Below, in pieces: positions 43,682 to 54,286 of a DNA stretch of 64,000 nt; the stretch's first letter is position 1, and every line of letters begins with the position of its first letter. Under the pieces are notes generated by a model. It worked only from the letters and a program-made list of their open reading frames with translations, was not told the origin of the DNA and ran no database searches. The position numbers and the translations under genes are program-made. This DNA is from Bicyclus anynana (taxonomy: Eukaryota; Arthropoda; Insecta; Lepidoptera; Nymphalidae): assembly GCF_947172395.1 (NCBI RefSeq), contig NC_069100.1:9638109-9702108 (forward strand), given 5' to 3'.

Positions 43682-43752
43682 GGTGGCGTCAGAAAAAAAA
43701 ACACCTTTTTGTGTAAATTCACAAAAAGGTATTTTTTTTTTCTGACGCCACC
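43682..43752. repeat. 32-bp hairpin with 6-nt loop
   Basis: Arms GGTGGCGTCAG plus A-run plus CACCTTTTTGTG, and the complement ending CTGACGCCACC, around TAAATT. Almost perfect over 32 bp. Confidence 0.75.
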
Positions 43753-45011
43753 GACGATCTGACAAGGTTCTTTAAAAAATGCATTATTACTTATTAACGT
43801 ACATAAAAAAGTTTAAAAAAAATCCAAAAAATAATTTATCACGTATTTTTATTTAAAAAATCACGTATTTTTTGACTACAAATTTTCATTTTATAATTCC
43901 AGTTAAATAATATTTATTGTACTCGTATATACATATATTTAAAATGTAGTATGTAATAAAGTCTGTGATATACCTAATCAATGGTGCTATGCTATGATAT
44001 ATTGAAGTTTTGTGCTCGAACCACAAACATGTTCTGTTTGTTTGGATGGAGTAAGTATATTTATATTTTACTAGCTTTCACTCCCAATTTTATCCTTGTA
44101 ATGATTAAAATAGTTCCCTAGAAAAACGTGCAACAAATATACATACAGAAAATAATCATAAACTGTTTTTTGTATTAAAATATTTAACGTGCCTTTGCAT
44201 ATATACCGCAAGTATTGTTCAAGCGGACTGTTTTGATTTTATTGATAAGAAGTATTTAAATTTTAATAGTATGCCTGTCAGTGTTCATTTTGCTTGAAAT
44301 TGACTATATTAAGTGTTGCTATGCCAAAACAAAAAGGTTTCTTCTGCTCATTGTGGACATAACATACACCCAAACCCTTGGGGATGTTCGGGGTTATGTA
44401 TTTTGAGGGTTTATACCTGAATACCGCACGCCTGGGCCGCAGGGACTAAATGTAGTCTAGACCGAACCTAGGTCAACGTACAGACGACAAAGGCTTCCTG
44501 CTTCTATGTACTTGTGTATTATATAGATATGTACCGTCCGCATAAAGCTGTGTAAGCTTTTCTACCGCCTTTCAATAATTGGATTTTTTTAAATACTATG
44601 TATAGTGTCCAGGGTTGTTGACTGCTTATCTAAATTTATATATTGAGTAGGAAAATTATATAGGTATCTAAAACTGTTACGTCACCGCATATATACCTGG
44701 CTCGAATGATGTCTGTCTGTGTTTAATTGGTTGTGTTTGATAGCCAGGAGTCAAGTTAGCACGCACGAGTTATAGTAGACCTGCGACTTTTTACATTAGA
44801 TTTCCTCTGATATTTTTTATTGTATCATTCAATATATTCAAATTCATTTATTATATTCAAATTCACTCCATTGCGTGCGTATTTGTTTAAATTTAAGGTT
44901 TTGCAATTAATTTAAGGTTGACTTACAATAACAGTTTTAATAATGATTTTATAGTCTACGAAATATTGGAAAAAAAATTATGCACAATTTTTTTTTGTGC
45001 TTATATATTTA
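43753..45011. other. Non-coding, nothing recognised
   Basis: AT-rich. A CTAGT-type border (ACTAGCTTTCACTCCC) near 44070 hints at another Helitron-like scrap. Confidence 0.35.
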
Positions 45012-45140
45012 TGCACAAAATTGTGCATGTGTGCGCTCAGTGCTGTAGCTAAATTCGCTTCATTTTATGAGGTGATTTTGTAGACACCTACCATGTCTAT
45101 AGTACAAAATATCGTTGGTCTATATCATCTACACGACATC
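45012..45140 (+). repeat. Dispersed repeat shared with 59229-59390
   Basis: AAAATTGTGCATGTGTGC, 'agctaaattcg', GAGGTGATTTTGTAGACACC recur at 59229 with AAAATTGTGCATGTGTGC, 'actaaattcgg', GCGGTGATTTGGTAAGGACG. Class unknown. Confidence 0.55.
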
Positions 45141-45149
45141 TTGAATGTG

Positions 45150-45490
45150 AAAGTATGTTTGCATGTTTCCGTGTCGCGTGGCAGTCACGTGACGTGACTA
45201 ATCTCCGTGAAATTTGCACATCACAATAACGCGGGCTTGATTCACTCGCCTGTCACTCATTAGAGTGGTACAGCCGTGTAGCGTGCTCGCTCACTCGTTC
45301 AGGCCTTATGAACCCATAAAGCCTGTGACTAACTATAGCTTGGTAACTTGGTTCGTAAAACTTCCGATGGTTCGCGCGGGCCGGGGGGCGTGTAGTGATG
45401 AATAAAAAACCCACGACTGGTGCTCGTCACTTCCCGGCACGCACGATTTCACACCCGCGCAGTCTTTCCCCCTGGCGCCCGCATATAATG
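45150..45490. promoter_or_regulatory. GC-rich island, candidate promoter
   Basis: The most GC-rich long patch of the gene-poor region. It has CACGTGACGTGAC near 45186 (E-box overlapping a CRE half-site), CGCGCGGGCCGGGGGGCG near 45373 and CCCTGGCGCCCGCATATAA near 45470. No coding exon is visible beside it. Could be a promoter or untranslated first exon. Confidence 0.3.
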
Positions 45491-45587
45491 GGAGTGTTAT
45501 CAAAACAGCAAAAAATCCAAATTCAAATATTTGAAGTAGGCCCTGTTTACAAGCACTATTAAAACGTCAGTGGACCTGGGGTGTGAC

Positions 45588-45752
45588 CAACGACATATCT
45601 CGTGAAGAGAAATAGATAAAATGTCGATCAATGGCGGCGGAATGGTCTCAGTCCCATCTCTTTTGTTCTAACGCAGTTAATGGTATTTCCGGTTGCGCTG
45701 CTATTGGTTGAAACTTGACTTTTTCTTTTCACGAGATATGTTATTGGTCGCA
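45588..45752. repeat. Inverted-repeat element with 'ATATCTCGTGAAGAG' ends
   Basis: GACCAACGACATATCTCGTG at the left and CACGAGATATGTTATTGGTC at the right are inverted. A sister copy is at 46278-46424. Flanked by scraps of the retroelement tail seen at 3840 ('ccaccggttgg'). Confidence 0.6.
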
Positions 45753-46277
45753 TAGTACAGTTGTCTGAGTAGTTAGTAGTGACTCTACCACCGGTTGGAA
45801 AGGCAGGATCTGAAGACATGACTCATGAAGAGTTCTTTAATGGGGCAGGTGGACGGAATAAGAAGGAAGGAATTAATAGGAACGAAATTTTGTATGAAAG
45901 TAGCTAGGTTTATTTTGACAAAGCACGTCAGGGGATTAACTTCCGCCATGTTTATTTCTATCCCCAAACATTTCTGTTCCGGTCTGAAGGGCATAATTGC
46001 CGGTGATTTTTTGTTTCAAAAGAAGGCGTAATCTTTGAGTATCTTTTAAATATAGCATATGACAATCATAAATAACTTGGATATCTAGTAGTTAAAAATT
46101 TCAAAATTTGTTTAGTAGATCTAGATATACTATCCACACAACAACAACACAACACTCACAAACTTTACCTCTAATAATAGTATAGATATTCACATCAGGC
46201 TTTATATTTATGCCAGACGGTCGCAAGTAATTAGGGATACAAAGGACGTGAAGGACCAACCTATACGCCTAACATGT

Positions 46278-46424
46278 AACCAATGACATATATCTCGTGA
46301 AGATAAATAGACAAATTTTACCTAATAACCGGAAATACCTTTAATTACGAAAGAGATGGGACTGGGACAACTTCGACGTCATTGGTTGACATTTTGTCCA
46401 TTTCTCTTCACTTGGTCGCATATT
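46278..46424. repeat. Second copy of the 'ATATCTCGTGAAGA' element
   Basis: GTAACCAATGACATATATCTC left, TTCTCTTCACTTGGTCGCAT right; middle AACCGGAAATACCTTTAATT is the inverse of 'aatggtatttccggttg' in the first copy, so the core is flipped. Confidence 0.55.
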
Positions 46425-46683
46425 AGCACTGCTGGGTTTTACTGGTTCAACTTGCTTGTTCCGTCAACGACTTTTGCGATACATATAACTCTAGCAGTCA
46501 CTGTACCTAGTGATTTGATTTATGTTGCTGCGTGCCAGAAGCAGTAGTGCTAGGTATAGAAGATACACGTGGGTTCGGTTGTGTCAGCGGTAGATAAAAT
46601 ATGACGGATGTGTTGCTACGAAATGATTTATATTTAACGAGCCGTGACGTCATTGGTGTGGACAAACGACATCTTTATAATTT

Positions 46684-46885
46684 TACTAGCGGACTCTCCG
46701 CAGTTTCACCCGCGTGTTCCATTCCCAGGGAATTCGGGGATTAAATTTATGCCTATGTTACTCTCTGATAATGTAGCTTTCTATTGGTGAAAGAAAATTT
46801 AAAATCGGCCTAATAGTTTCGGAGCCTATTCGCTATAAACTTACAAACATGAAAGTTTTCCTTTTATAATATTAGTGTAGATTTT
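46684..46885 (-). repeat. Helitron-like end fragment
   Basis: TTACTAGCGGACTCTCCGC, GTTTCACCCGCGTGTTCC, GATAATGTAGCTTTCTATTG, ending TTTATAATATTAGTGTAGAT. Confidence 0.55.
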
Positions 46886-48398
46886 TACATACCTCCGATC
46901 TCAATATAAAGCCAACAACATAAGCTTTATTCCAAGAATACTTTATGAAAATTAGTTTAATGTTTTTGTAGATTAGCCTTTCAGAGCCATTTATAAGCCA
47001 GCTAACTTAGTCGGATGGACAACGGAGGAAGATATTATTGACCTATAGTAAATTACATCATCGGTGGTAGTACTATAAATGTGAGTGATGACGTCACGAG
47101 TAGGTAGATTACTGTAGGACAAAGGGCGTTGCGTGGGCTTGTAATGCTAATCAGATGGGCAGGGCATGCCCTTGGTTAGCGTTTATTTAGTTTCTTTGTA
47201 CTTTATGTCTCCTTGGTATGTTTGACCGTCTGTGAATTTCTCTATTAGTTGTGGATGTTTTCTTTTATATTTTTTTTGTAGCATCCTAGAGTAAGTTCTC
47301 CGAGGCTACATCTTCTTCGTCGCTACACTGTTGACAAAGTGGTCGTGGTCGTCATTTAGTGGTGGCAAGCCTTACGTAGAGTAGCTCAACCACATTCGTG
47401 GAGTGAACCATAAAGAGGGGTTTTGACTTGATCAGTCCAGCGCATTGGTGACCTGCGACGCGCTCTTGTGCCTTCAACCTTTCCATAAACAACCACATCT
47501 TTACTTTAATATTCTGTGCCTCGAGAGTACGTAAAGACTCGGTCGTTCTGATGCCTATGGTCGGGTCGTTGTGCCGTCCCGTCAAACTATTAGTGATGTG
47601 TTTACGCACACGCTTTGTGCATTATAATATCCTAGTCTCAATGTCGCCGTAAAAATCCGGAAATGTCAACTGATATTTTGGGTAACGATCGCTGAGAGAC
47701 CACTTTATTTAGTGTAGTCAAGGATTACCTATCTATAGAGTAATCCGTGATTGTAGTCATCTATGTCGCTATACTAATACTAAAAAAAAAACATACAGCC
47801 GAACGTAGAACCTCCTCCTTTTTGGAAGTCGGTTTATAAAGAGGTAAAGTTTGTGGTAGTGTAGACAGTTATTTGTGAGCATTGGCGTATCTAGAATTAT
47901 TTCCTAGGGTAGCCTAGAATCCTAGGGTGGGCACAGACCCCCCCCCCCCTCTATATACGCCTATGTTTGTGAATGTCATGGGCTATATTTTATCCCCGTA
48001 TTTTTATGCTGCGAAATGCGTGAGTGAAACCGCGAGGTGAAGACTAGTGTTGTATAAATATTTAGTTGTTTAGTTCCATAAGCTATTGGTCCTTAGGCTC
48101 AAAAATTAAATGTAAATTAATGATCCCTCTGCTTAAACTTTTTGTGTGTGACATTCATAGCGAGTCGGACAAAATTATAAACGTACAGTGAACCCTAGTG
48201 GGGCGTTTTTTTTTTCCGAACCATTTTCCAGACTTCGATGTGTCCGATAAAGAATATATGCCCCCTGAAAATTCTGCGACAAGGTTATCACTTGATTTTA
48301 ACTTTATCTGTTTTCCAAAAATCGGCTAAATATATTCATTTATTTTTTAATTTATAAATGTGTTATAATTAATAATTATATATTTCTTTTATTTTCAG
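46886..48398. other. Non-coding stretch with repeat scraps
   Basis: An 'AACCGACTTCC' 5' end in reverse at 47785-47836, a C14 homopolymer near 47938, and a Helitron-like end at 47955-48053 (GGGCTATATTTTATCCCCG to AGACTAGTG). A TGACGTCA occurs near 47089. No gene seen. Confidence 0.4.
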
Positions 48399-48448
48399 GT
48401 GAGTGCGATGGTGTTTTTGAGTCGAACGAAACGCCCAACGAGGAAGAG
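48399..48448 (+). CDS. Candidate micro-exon with a GC donor (weak)
   Basis: A good acceptor (TTTCTTTTATTTTCAG, ending 48398) is followed by 50 bp that read, in one frame, ECDGVFESNETPNEEE. They end in GAG|GCAAGT, the strong consensus typical of rare GC-AG introns. There is no family match and no neighbouring exon. It could belong to a gene with a long intron across 27-54 kb, or be chance. Confidence 0.22.
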
Positions 48449-48539
48449 GCAAGTTATTTATTAAGTCTTTCGACAACTGCTACGATTATCATAAAAATAA
48501 CTCATTCTTTTATTGCGGAGGTGTGTTAAGTTTTTTTTA

Positions 48540-48735
48540 ATCCTTTATCTCATCTGGTAGTAAAGTAATGATGCAATCTAAGAGGGAAGCGGGCTAACTT
48601 TTAGGAGTAGGATGAAAATCCACACCCCTTTCGGTTTCTACACGACATCGTACCGGAACGCTAAATCGCTTGGCGGTACGTCTTTGCCGGTAGGGTGGTA
48701 ACTAGCCACGGCTGGAGTCTCCCACCAGCCCATAC
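48540..48735 (-). repeat. SINE family A, truncated
   Basis: Complement of body: CTAAGAGGGAAGCGGGCTAAC, CGGTACGTCTTTGCCGG, GGGTGGTAACTAGCCACGG. Head missing. Confidence 0.8.
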
Positions 48736-49628
48736 ATACAATAAATAGGTACATGTTGCTCAACTCCACTATGTGGTCCGACATAAAAAGGCGCAGGCAA
48801 CCCCTAGTTTTAGGCGGCTCTGAACCGTGGTGTCACTATTTTCTCTAAAGAAAGACCAGCAGTGGACGGCCATCACTGAATTAAATGCTAAATATATGTA
48901 AATGCCAATTGGTAAAGATAGGTTGCCGGGACTAAATAAAACTACTTGTAAAACAATATAATATTTAAATTAATTCATTCAATTAAATCCGTTTAATTTG
49001 GAGTTACTGGGTAACTTTAACCTTAACCATTTAAAAGTCACCTTCAGTTAGTTAACTGGCAAGTTTAACAGCTCGCTCTGTGTCCTAATATAAGGTTGTT
49101 TCGGTGGAGCGTGGTGAATGGTGAAAGCTTTATCAACGAGGGGTTCGATGCCAGATTTAATCAATTTTGCAATTTGGCTTGAATCACATTCGGTTTCTAA
49201 GCTTAAGGTAGTTAAGCTTCGGCGTTTGTTTCCATAGGGAAACTATGGCTGAATATTACTGGATAATGGATCAATTGGTTTGTAGTTCGTATCCTTGCCA
49301 TGTAACTAGTAGCGTGCTACTATCATGAACTACATAGCCACTTACCATAAGGTGAGATCGCAGACAAGCACTAATGAATCTTGGGTTACGTCATAATCCT
49401 CACTTGACGTAACGAAATTTTTGATTGTTTAGATATTGATTGATGTAATTGAATCTCAGACCAACGAATTGTATGGATGTTCAAGACAGGCACGTAGCTT
49501 TTAAAATACTATACAATAAACAATTTAGTGTGAACTGTTTAAGTAGTGACATAACTGAAAGTTGTGCAATATGCAGCAGTAATCGACTCTGAGATTGTTT
49601 CCACCCAGACCCCAAAAGTACCTACTAA

Positions 49629-49762
49629 AGTGTTTTTCAGATAGCATGGGTACGGTGGCAGTTGCCTTTTGACGTTCATAATACGCACTATTATCGTGAA
49701 TCGCGGCAAACTTTCAAGAGTGAAACGTACTGTCACCGTACCCATGCTATCTGAAAAACACT
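49629..49762. repeat. 134-bp MITE with perfect long ends
   Basis: AGTGTTTTTCAGATAGCATG plus GGTACGGTG is mirrored perfectly (29 bp) by CACCGTACCC plus ATGCTATCTGAAAAACACT. No clear target duplication. Confidence 0.78.
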
Positions 49763-51457
49763 ATAGCACCCCAGATTTTGTTATTATAATTTTTCAATAA
49801 GTGATGGGATTCGGTAGTTTTCCCGTCACCGATCCCATTACATTCAGCCACGCATCCTCGCACATTTCTGATGGAAAGGCAACCCAAACGGGCGAAACAA
49901 AATGGCGTCTCGTAAATACCGTAATACTTTCACTAGCACACTTCGTACGGCCCAGATTTATGTGAAATACTACCGCTCAGGTTTTATGCAATCCTGGTAA
50001 ACTTCTTGTTATATTACTTTATGCGACTGGCGAATTGCGCGCGACTTTCACTGCCTTTTCTGGGAGAGGCGCTAGTTATCGCCTGGTTTGAGTTACTCGA
50101 TATTGAGTCCCTGTTAGACTGTTCAATTATTCTTGGAAATTACGAGGTAAAAAATCTAAATTTCACCCCTATGGGATTAAACAGGTGTTGTAAGTTATAT
50201 GAATCTGTCATTTAACAAGGCATCCTGAAAATAAGGACATTGACTAGCGTTAAAATGTACGAGACGCGCGGAGAGCGTCAGCCCAATTCGAGAGAAATAC
50301 TGGCAAGAAAGCGACAAGGTATCTTTACACGAAATATTTGAGGCCATTTTTGTCTACTTAATAACTCAAAATCTATTTAACATGAGAACATGAAATTTGG
50401 TTTACAATTTACATATTGTGATAGATGAATATTGAATATTCTCACTGTAGAAGGTGCGGATGTTCGTTGTACTATAATAATTAGTTAGTCTCATAATATA
50501 TTAGTTTTAGTTTTTAATTCAAAAAGTTCTTTATTCAAATAATAATTACTATTTTAGTTATTACTTATCTATGCTACCGGAAGTGGGTTTTACTTTTAAT
50601 GTAAACCCGACAATTTCATCATTACCTACAACGTAGTGGTTACGATAAATTGAATCATTATCATGAATCATGTAATATTATAAGAATACTGCAGAATACT
50701 TCATTTAAAATAATTTATTAATTTGCAGCTTCTATGTAAGTTTGTTTAAAGAAAAAAGAATTTAAAAACACGAGCGTATTTTAACGCTGGTTTAAAGTAG
50801 TTAAATACATGTTTCTAGTTAGCTTGCACTGACCACTTAACATCAGGTGTGTTATATCTTTGTTTCATTAATATATTTGTAGTAGGTATTTCAAACATCC
50901 GACTAATGCGGTTTTGATCTTTCTACGGAGTATAAGGAAATTTTCTTATGATCTTCCTTAAAGTAATTCTATAAAAGGCGTTTTCGTCGAATCTTACAGA
51001 AGTCAAAAGACTTATTTGATGTTTTTATCCTTTTTATTCGTTTGTGACTTGAAAATTCTGGGAATGATGTCTCATTTTTTGCAAGAAGCAGTAGGACAAT
51101 CTGTAAATAGACGCGGAAACTCCTAAAGTCGTAGTAATTTGTACTAAGAAGTACAAGGACTTCATGATTGTTGGGAGGTTGACGTCATCCTGTAATAGAA
51201 TGAAGAAGCTTTTATTTTTCCTATTGCGCAGTAAACTAATGTTTCCAACACTAATTTATTTATTCTGTGGCATTTAGTTAGAACCCGTGTATACTGCCAA
51301 ATTGTTATTGTGCCCTAGTATTTAATTTTGAAAGCTTTAGTGGATTGGACTTCTTTGCAAAAAGGGTTAGTTAGAATGGTTAAAAATGTATGTTTACTTA
51401 ACAGTTGCCACATAAACGTAATTACACACTGTGTTCGTGTAGAACAAGATTACGCTT
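49763..51457. other. Non-coding stretch
   Basis: No splice-bounded coding block. The plus frame 50006-50215 has ordinary composition and no signals around it. Confidence 0.35.
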
Positions 51458-51944
51458 TAACGCACTAACAGTTAACCGCGGGTGCGGCTAACCGCGCGGC
51501 TAGCCACTTTCCGCTTGTAATTGTACACACTAATTAACCGCTAGAAAAGAGACCGACCATTTTTGATGACCATTGACCATTGATGGGCCCAGATTTGATG
51601 AATGAACCTTGAAATTTATAATGTCCAAATTAGTGTCATTTACTAAATAATATCAGTTTTAGACTAGTCTAATTTCTGTTTGACTGACGATTGCAGAACC
51701 AAGACATTGGATAGTACCTATATTATAAAATCCAAGATTTCAACATAACCCATACATTTCAGAAAATGTTAGCAATTGTGAATTCGAATTATTTTTGGTG
51801 GTTATTATAAAATAAAGGATTTTCCGTCATATTTTTTTTTCCATAATGTGCTGGACCTAAAATGATCGTTCGCCTTTCATAGTAAATTGAAAACGCGGCT
51901 AGCCGCGCGGTTTGCCGCACCCACGTTTAGCCGCTAGTGCGTTA
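51458..51944. repeat. 487-bp inverted-repeat element with GC-rich arms
   Basis: Left arm: TAACGCACTA, CGGGTGCGGC, CCGCGCGGCTAGCC. Right arm mirrors it: GGCTAGCCGCGCGG, GCCGCACCCACG, TAGTGCGTTA. About 48 bp each, with a few mismatches. MITE-like; no ORF. Confidence 0.68.
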
Positions 51945-52654
51945 TATCGTTAAAATCACTTAACACACTGATAATTTCAACTGACGCACAGACACCATAC
52001 AAGCATAAAGAGTGAATGTGTCGACCGACGTGTCAACAGGTCAAAATGTTCTGTGAATTTACAGATACTGAAAACGTACCTAGGTATTGTCATATGGTTT
52101 TCGCGGTAGAGTAACAAAGCAAATCTTGGAGCATACCGGCTTCGTTTCGATTGAGATCGGACTTAACGAAAAAAAAAAGTTATTCGAAATAAAACGGTTT
52201 TCGTCTCGGGACACTCGACAGAAGTGGTAACTTAAACCTGCTGCCGTATGCTTGAGAGAAAGGGAAGCCAGACAGAGTGGCGCCGTAACGCGTAACGTTA
52301 CAAAGCGGTGTACACTTCCCTAAGAAGTTATCACTTCAAAAGTGAATTCCATGGGGACAAATGCGGAGTTCTTAGATAGCAATACGAGGAGGTATATAGG
52401 TATATACCTTTTTTTTAAACGATATAACAATTAAGATACTAGGTATTACTATTTAGTTGCAAAAACTGGTCGAGTCGGATTGTTTATCGGTTGTCGATGT
52501 TTTTATAGTAATTAATCAACAAACGCATATTGAACGTCTGATTAAATAAATCTACCTATTGTTTTTTTTTTTTTGGTTGAAAATTTATATAATAGTTTTT
52601 TTTTTTTAATAGATAGAGTGATTGAAGAGGAAGGTTTATAAGTATAACTAGCGA

Positions 52655-52822
52655 CTCGCCCCGGCTTCGCACGGGTGCTATGCTGATACTAAATATACTA
52701 TTGCCGGCCTCCGTGGCGCAGTGGTATGCGCGGTGGATTTACAAAGCGGAGGTCTTGGGTTCGATCCCCGGCTGGGCAGATTGATGGAATTCCACGCGTA
52801 CGAAGTCGCGGGCGTCCGCTAA
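52655..52822. repeat. Composite: Helitron-like ends enclosing a SINE family A head
   Basis: Left piece ACTAGCGACTCGCCCCGGC, then a clean SINE head (GCCTCCGTGGCGCAGTGG, B box GGTTCGATCCCCGGCTGGG, 52705-52783), then GAAGTCGCGGGCGTCCGCTAA. The SINE body is missing. Confidence 0.6.
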
Positions 52823-53913
52823 TTGTTTAATATTTAGGTATTTTAATTATCAGTTGAAATTCGATTAGCATACCCATTATTCTCACAAAGTCGCACGACC
52901 GCACGACCTTTAAACATTTTAGTCTTATCGATAAGTTAGTGCTTTGAAACTTAAAAATCGGATTAGGATTAATGAAATTAGTGCCAAGGTTTAGAAGTTG
53001 CGTCAAACAGATCATAGACAAAACCTGTCTAGCTAGACAACACGTCGCCAAGCCAATACGTCGATGCAGTTATAACTCTATTATTAGACTCACACTGGCT
53101 TTATGTCGCTGCAGCGCTTCATTGTTTAACGCGTTAATGCTAATGAGTGACTCTGTAAGCCATCTAAGCGCTTACGTTCCTACTCTAGGGAAATACTGAA
53201 GGAAATACTAAAGCCGCTGTATTGTACGTTCTATTTTCAGCATAGCGACAGCGTATCTATGTCAGAAGGGCGAGGGGGGTAGTGACGTAAAAGTGCATTC
53301 GAATTTTCATTTGATTTTAAAAGGTCTGATATTCTTTTTTAAATCAAAGCAAATTGAACTCTATTTAATCTTCTATAGAGTCTGAATTTTAATCGGTATA
53401 TTTGCAGTGGTTTACCTTGACTATCTCAATATCAAATGGTAATAAGTACAGGAAATTGCGTTCCATATCCAAATTAATACTTTATGTCGTAAAGTTTATA
53501 GTTAAATGTTATGTCTATTGCGTTGTATCGACACGAGTAAGATTTCCATACAAAGCTTGTTCCGAATTCTCCGCTCTGTCGACACAGTGTTCGAACACGG
53601 TGTTTTCAACCAAGTTTCACGGACAAAGAATCGTATTGTGTTGCGTTGTTGGAAAACAATATGAGTGTTGAAATTGTACTGCGTTTCATTGAACTTGAAC
53701 TTTATGTAATAGGAAATAGAGTCGAATGTTCTATTAGTCCAGTATTTGAAGGGCTGTATTTCCATTAACCTCCTCGATGGTTATGTACTCCTAGTACTTT
53801 TGCGCGATTATTGACTAACATTTCCGTTCTACACTGACATTTAACAGAAAGAAACAAAAATAAACATGGCAAATTGTGAATTTCTTTTTATTAGAAATGT
53901 GTTTTAAATAGTA
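52823..53913. other. Non-coding stretch before the copia element
   Basis: Short overlapping frames only. Sequence near 53220-53290 is slightly GC-richer. Nothing recognised. Confidence 0.4.
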
Positions 53914-53918
53914 CCTAC

Positions 53919-54145
53919 TGTTAGAAATGTATAAACAATGCCTCTGTCTACACATTACTCTGTACTATTTGACAGAACATCTAGTGTAGTTCTACTCTGT
54001 GCAACTGTACTTGACCTCTGTCATTTTGCCTGCGTACCTACTCATAGCGACACACAACGAACGTTCTCCAAGTCCAATTAATTCTTTTTCTTTTTGTAAT
54101 ACCATACCAATATCAATATATCAATATCAATTCCATAGCCCATCA
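53919..54145 (+). repeat. 5' LTR of the copia element
   Basis: Begins TGTTAGAAATGTATAAAC, ends CATAGCCCATCA. Contains the U3-R-U5 signals for transcription; no TATA box that I would name with confidence. Confidence 0.93.
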
Positions 54146-54160
54146 GGTTATGGGCACAGG
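54146..54160 (+). promoter_or_regulatory. Primer-binding site (half initiator tRNA-Met type)
   Basis: GGTTATGGGCACAGG directly follows the LTR. It resembles the copia PBS, which pairs with the anticodon region of initiator tRNA-Met (GGTTATGGGCCCAG), with one difference. This implies priming by a cleaved 5' half tRNA rather than the tRNA 3' end. Confidence 0.7.
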
Positions 54161-54286
54161 CTCGGTAATATTAACGCGATACGCGATCACTATAACCTCA
54201 ACACGTGGCTGCGGCGTGGGCGTGCGGCGTGCATCGGAGTGCATCGGATATCTACTCTTCGTGCATCGATTATAAACTACCTCAAG

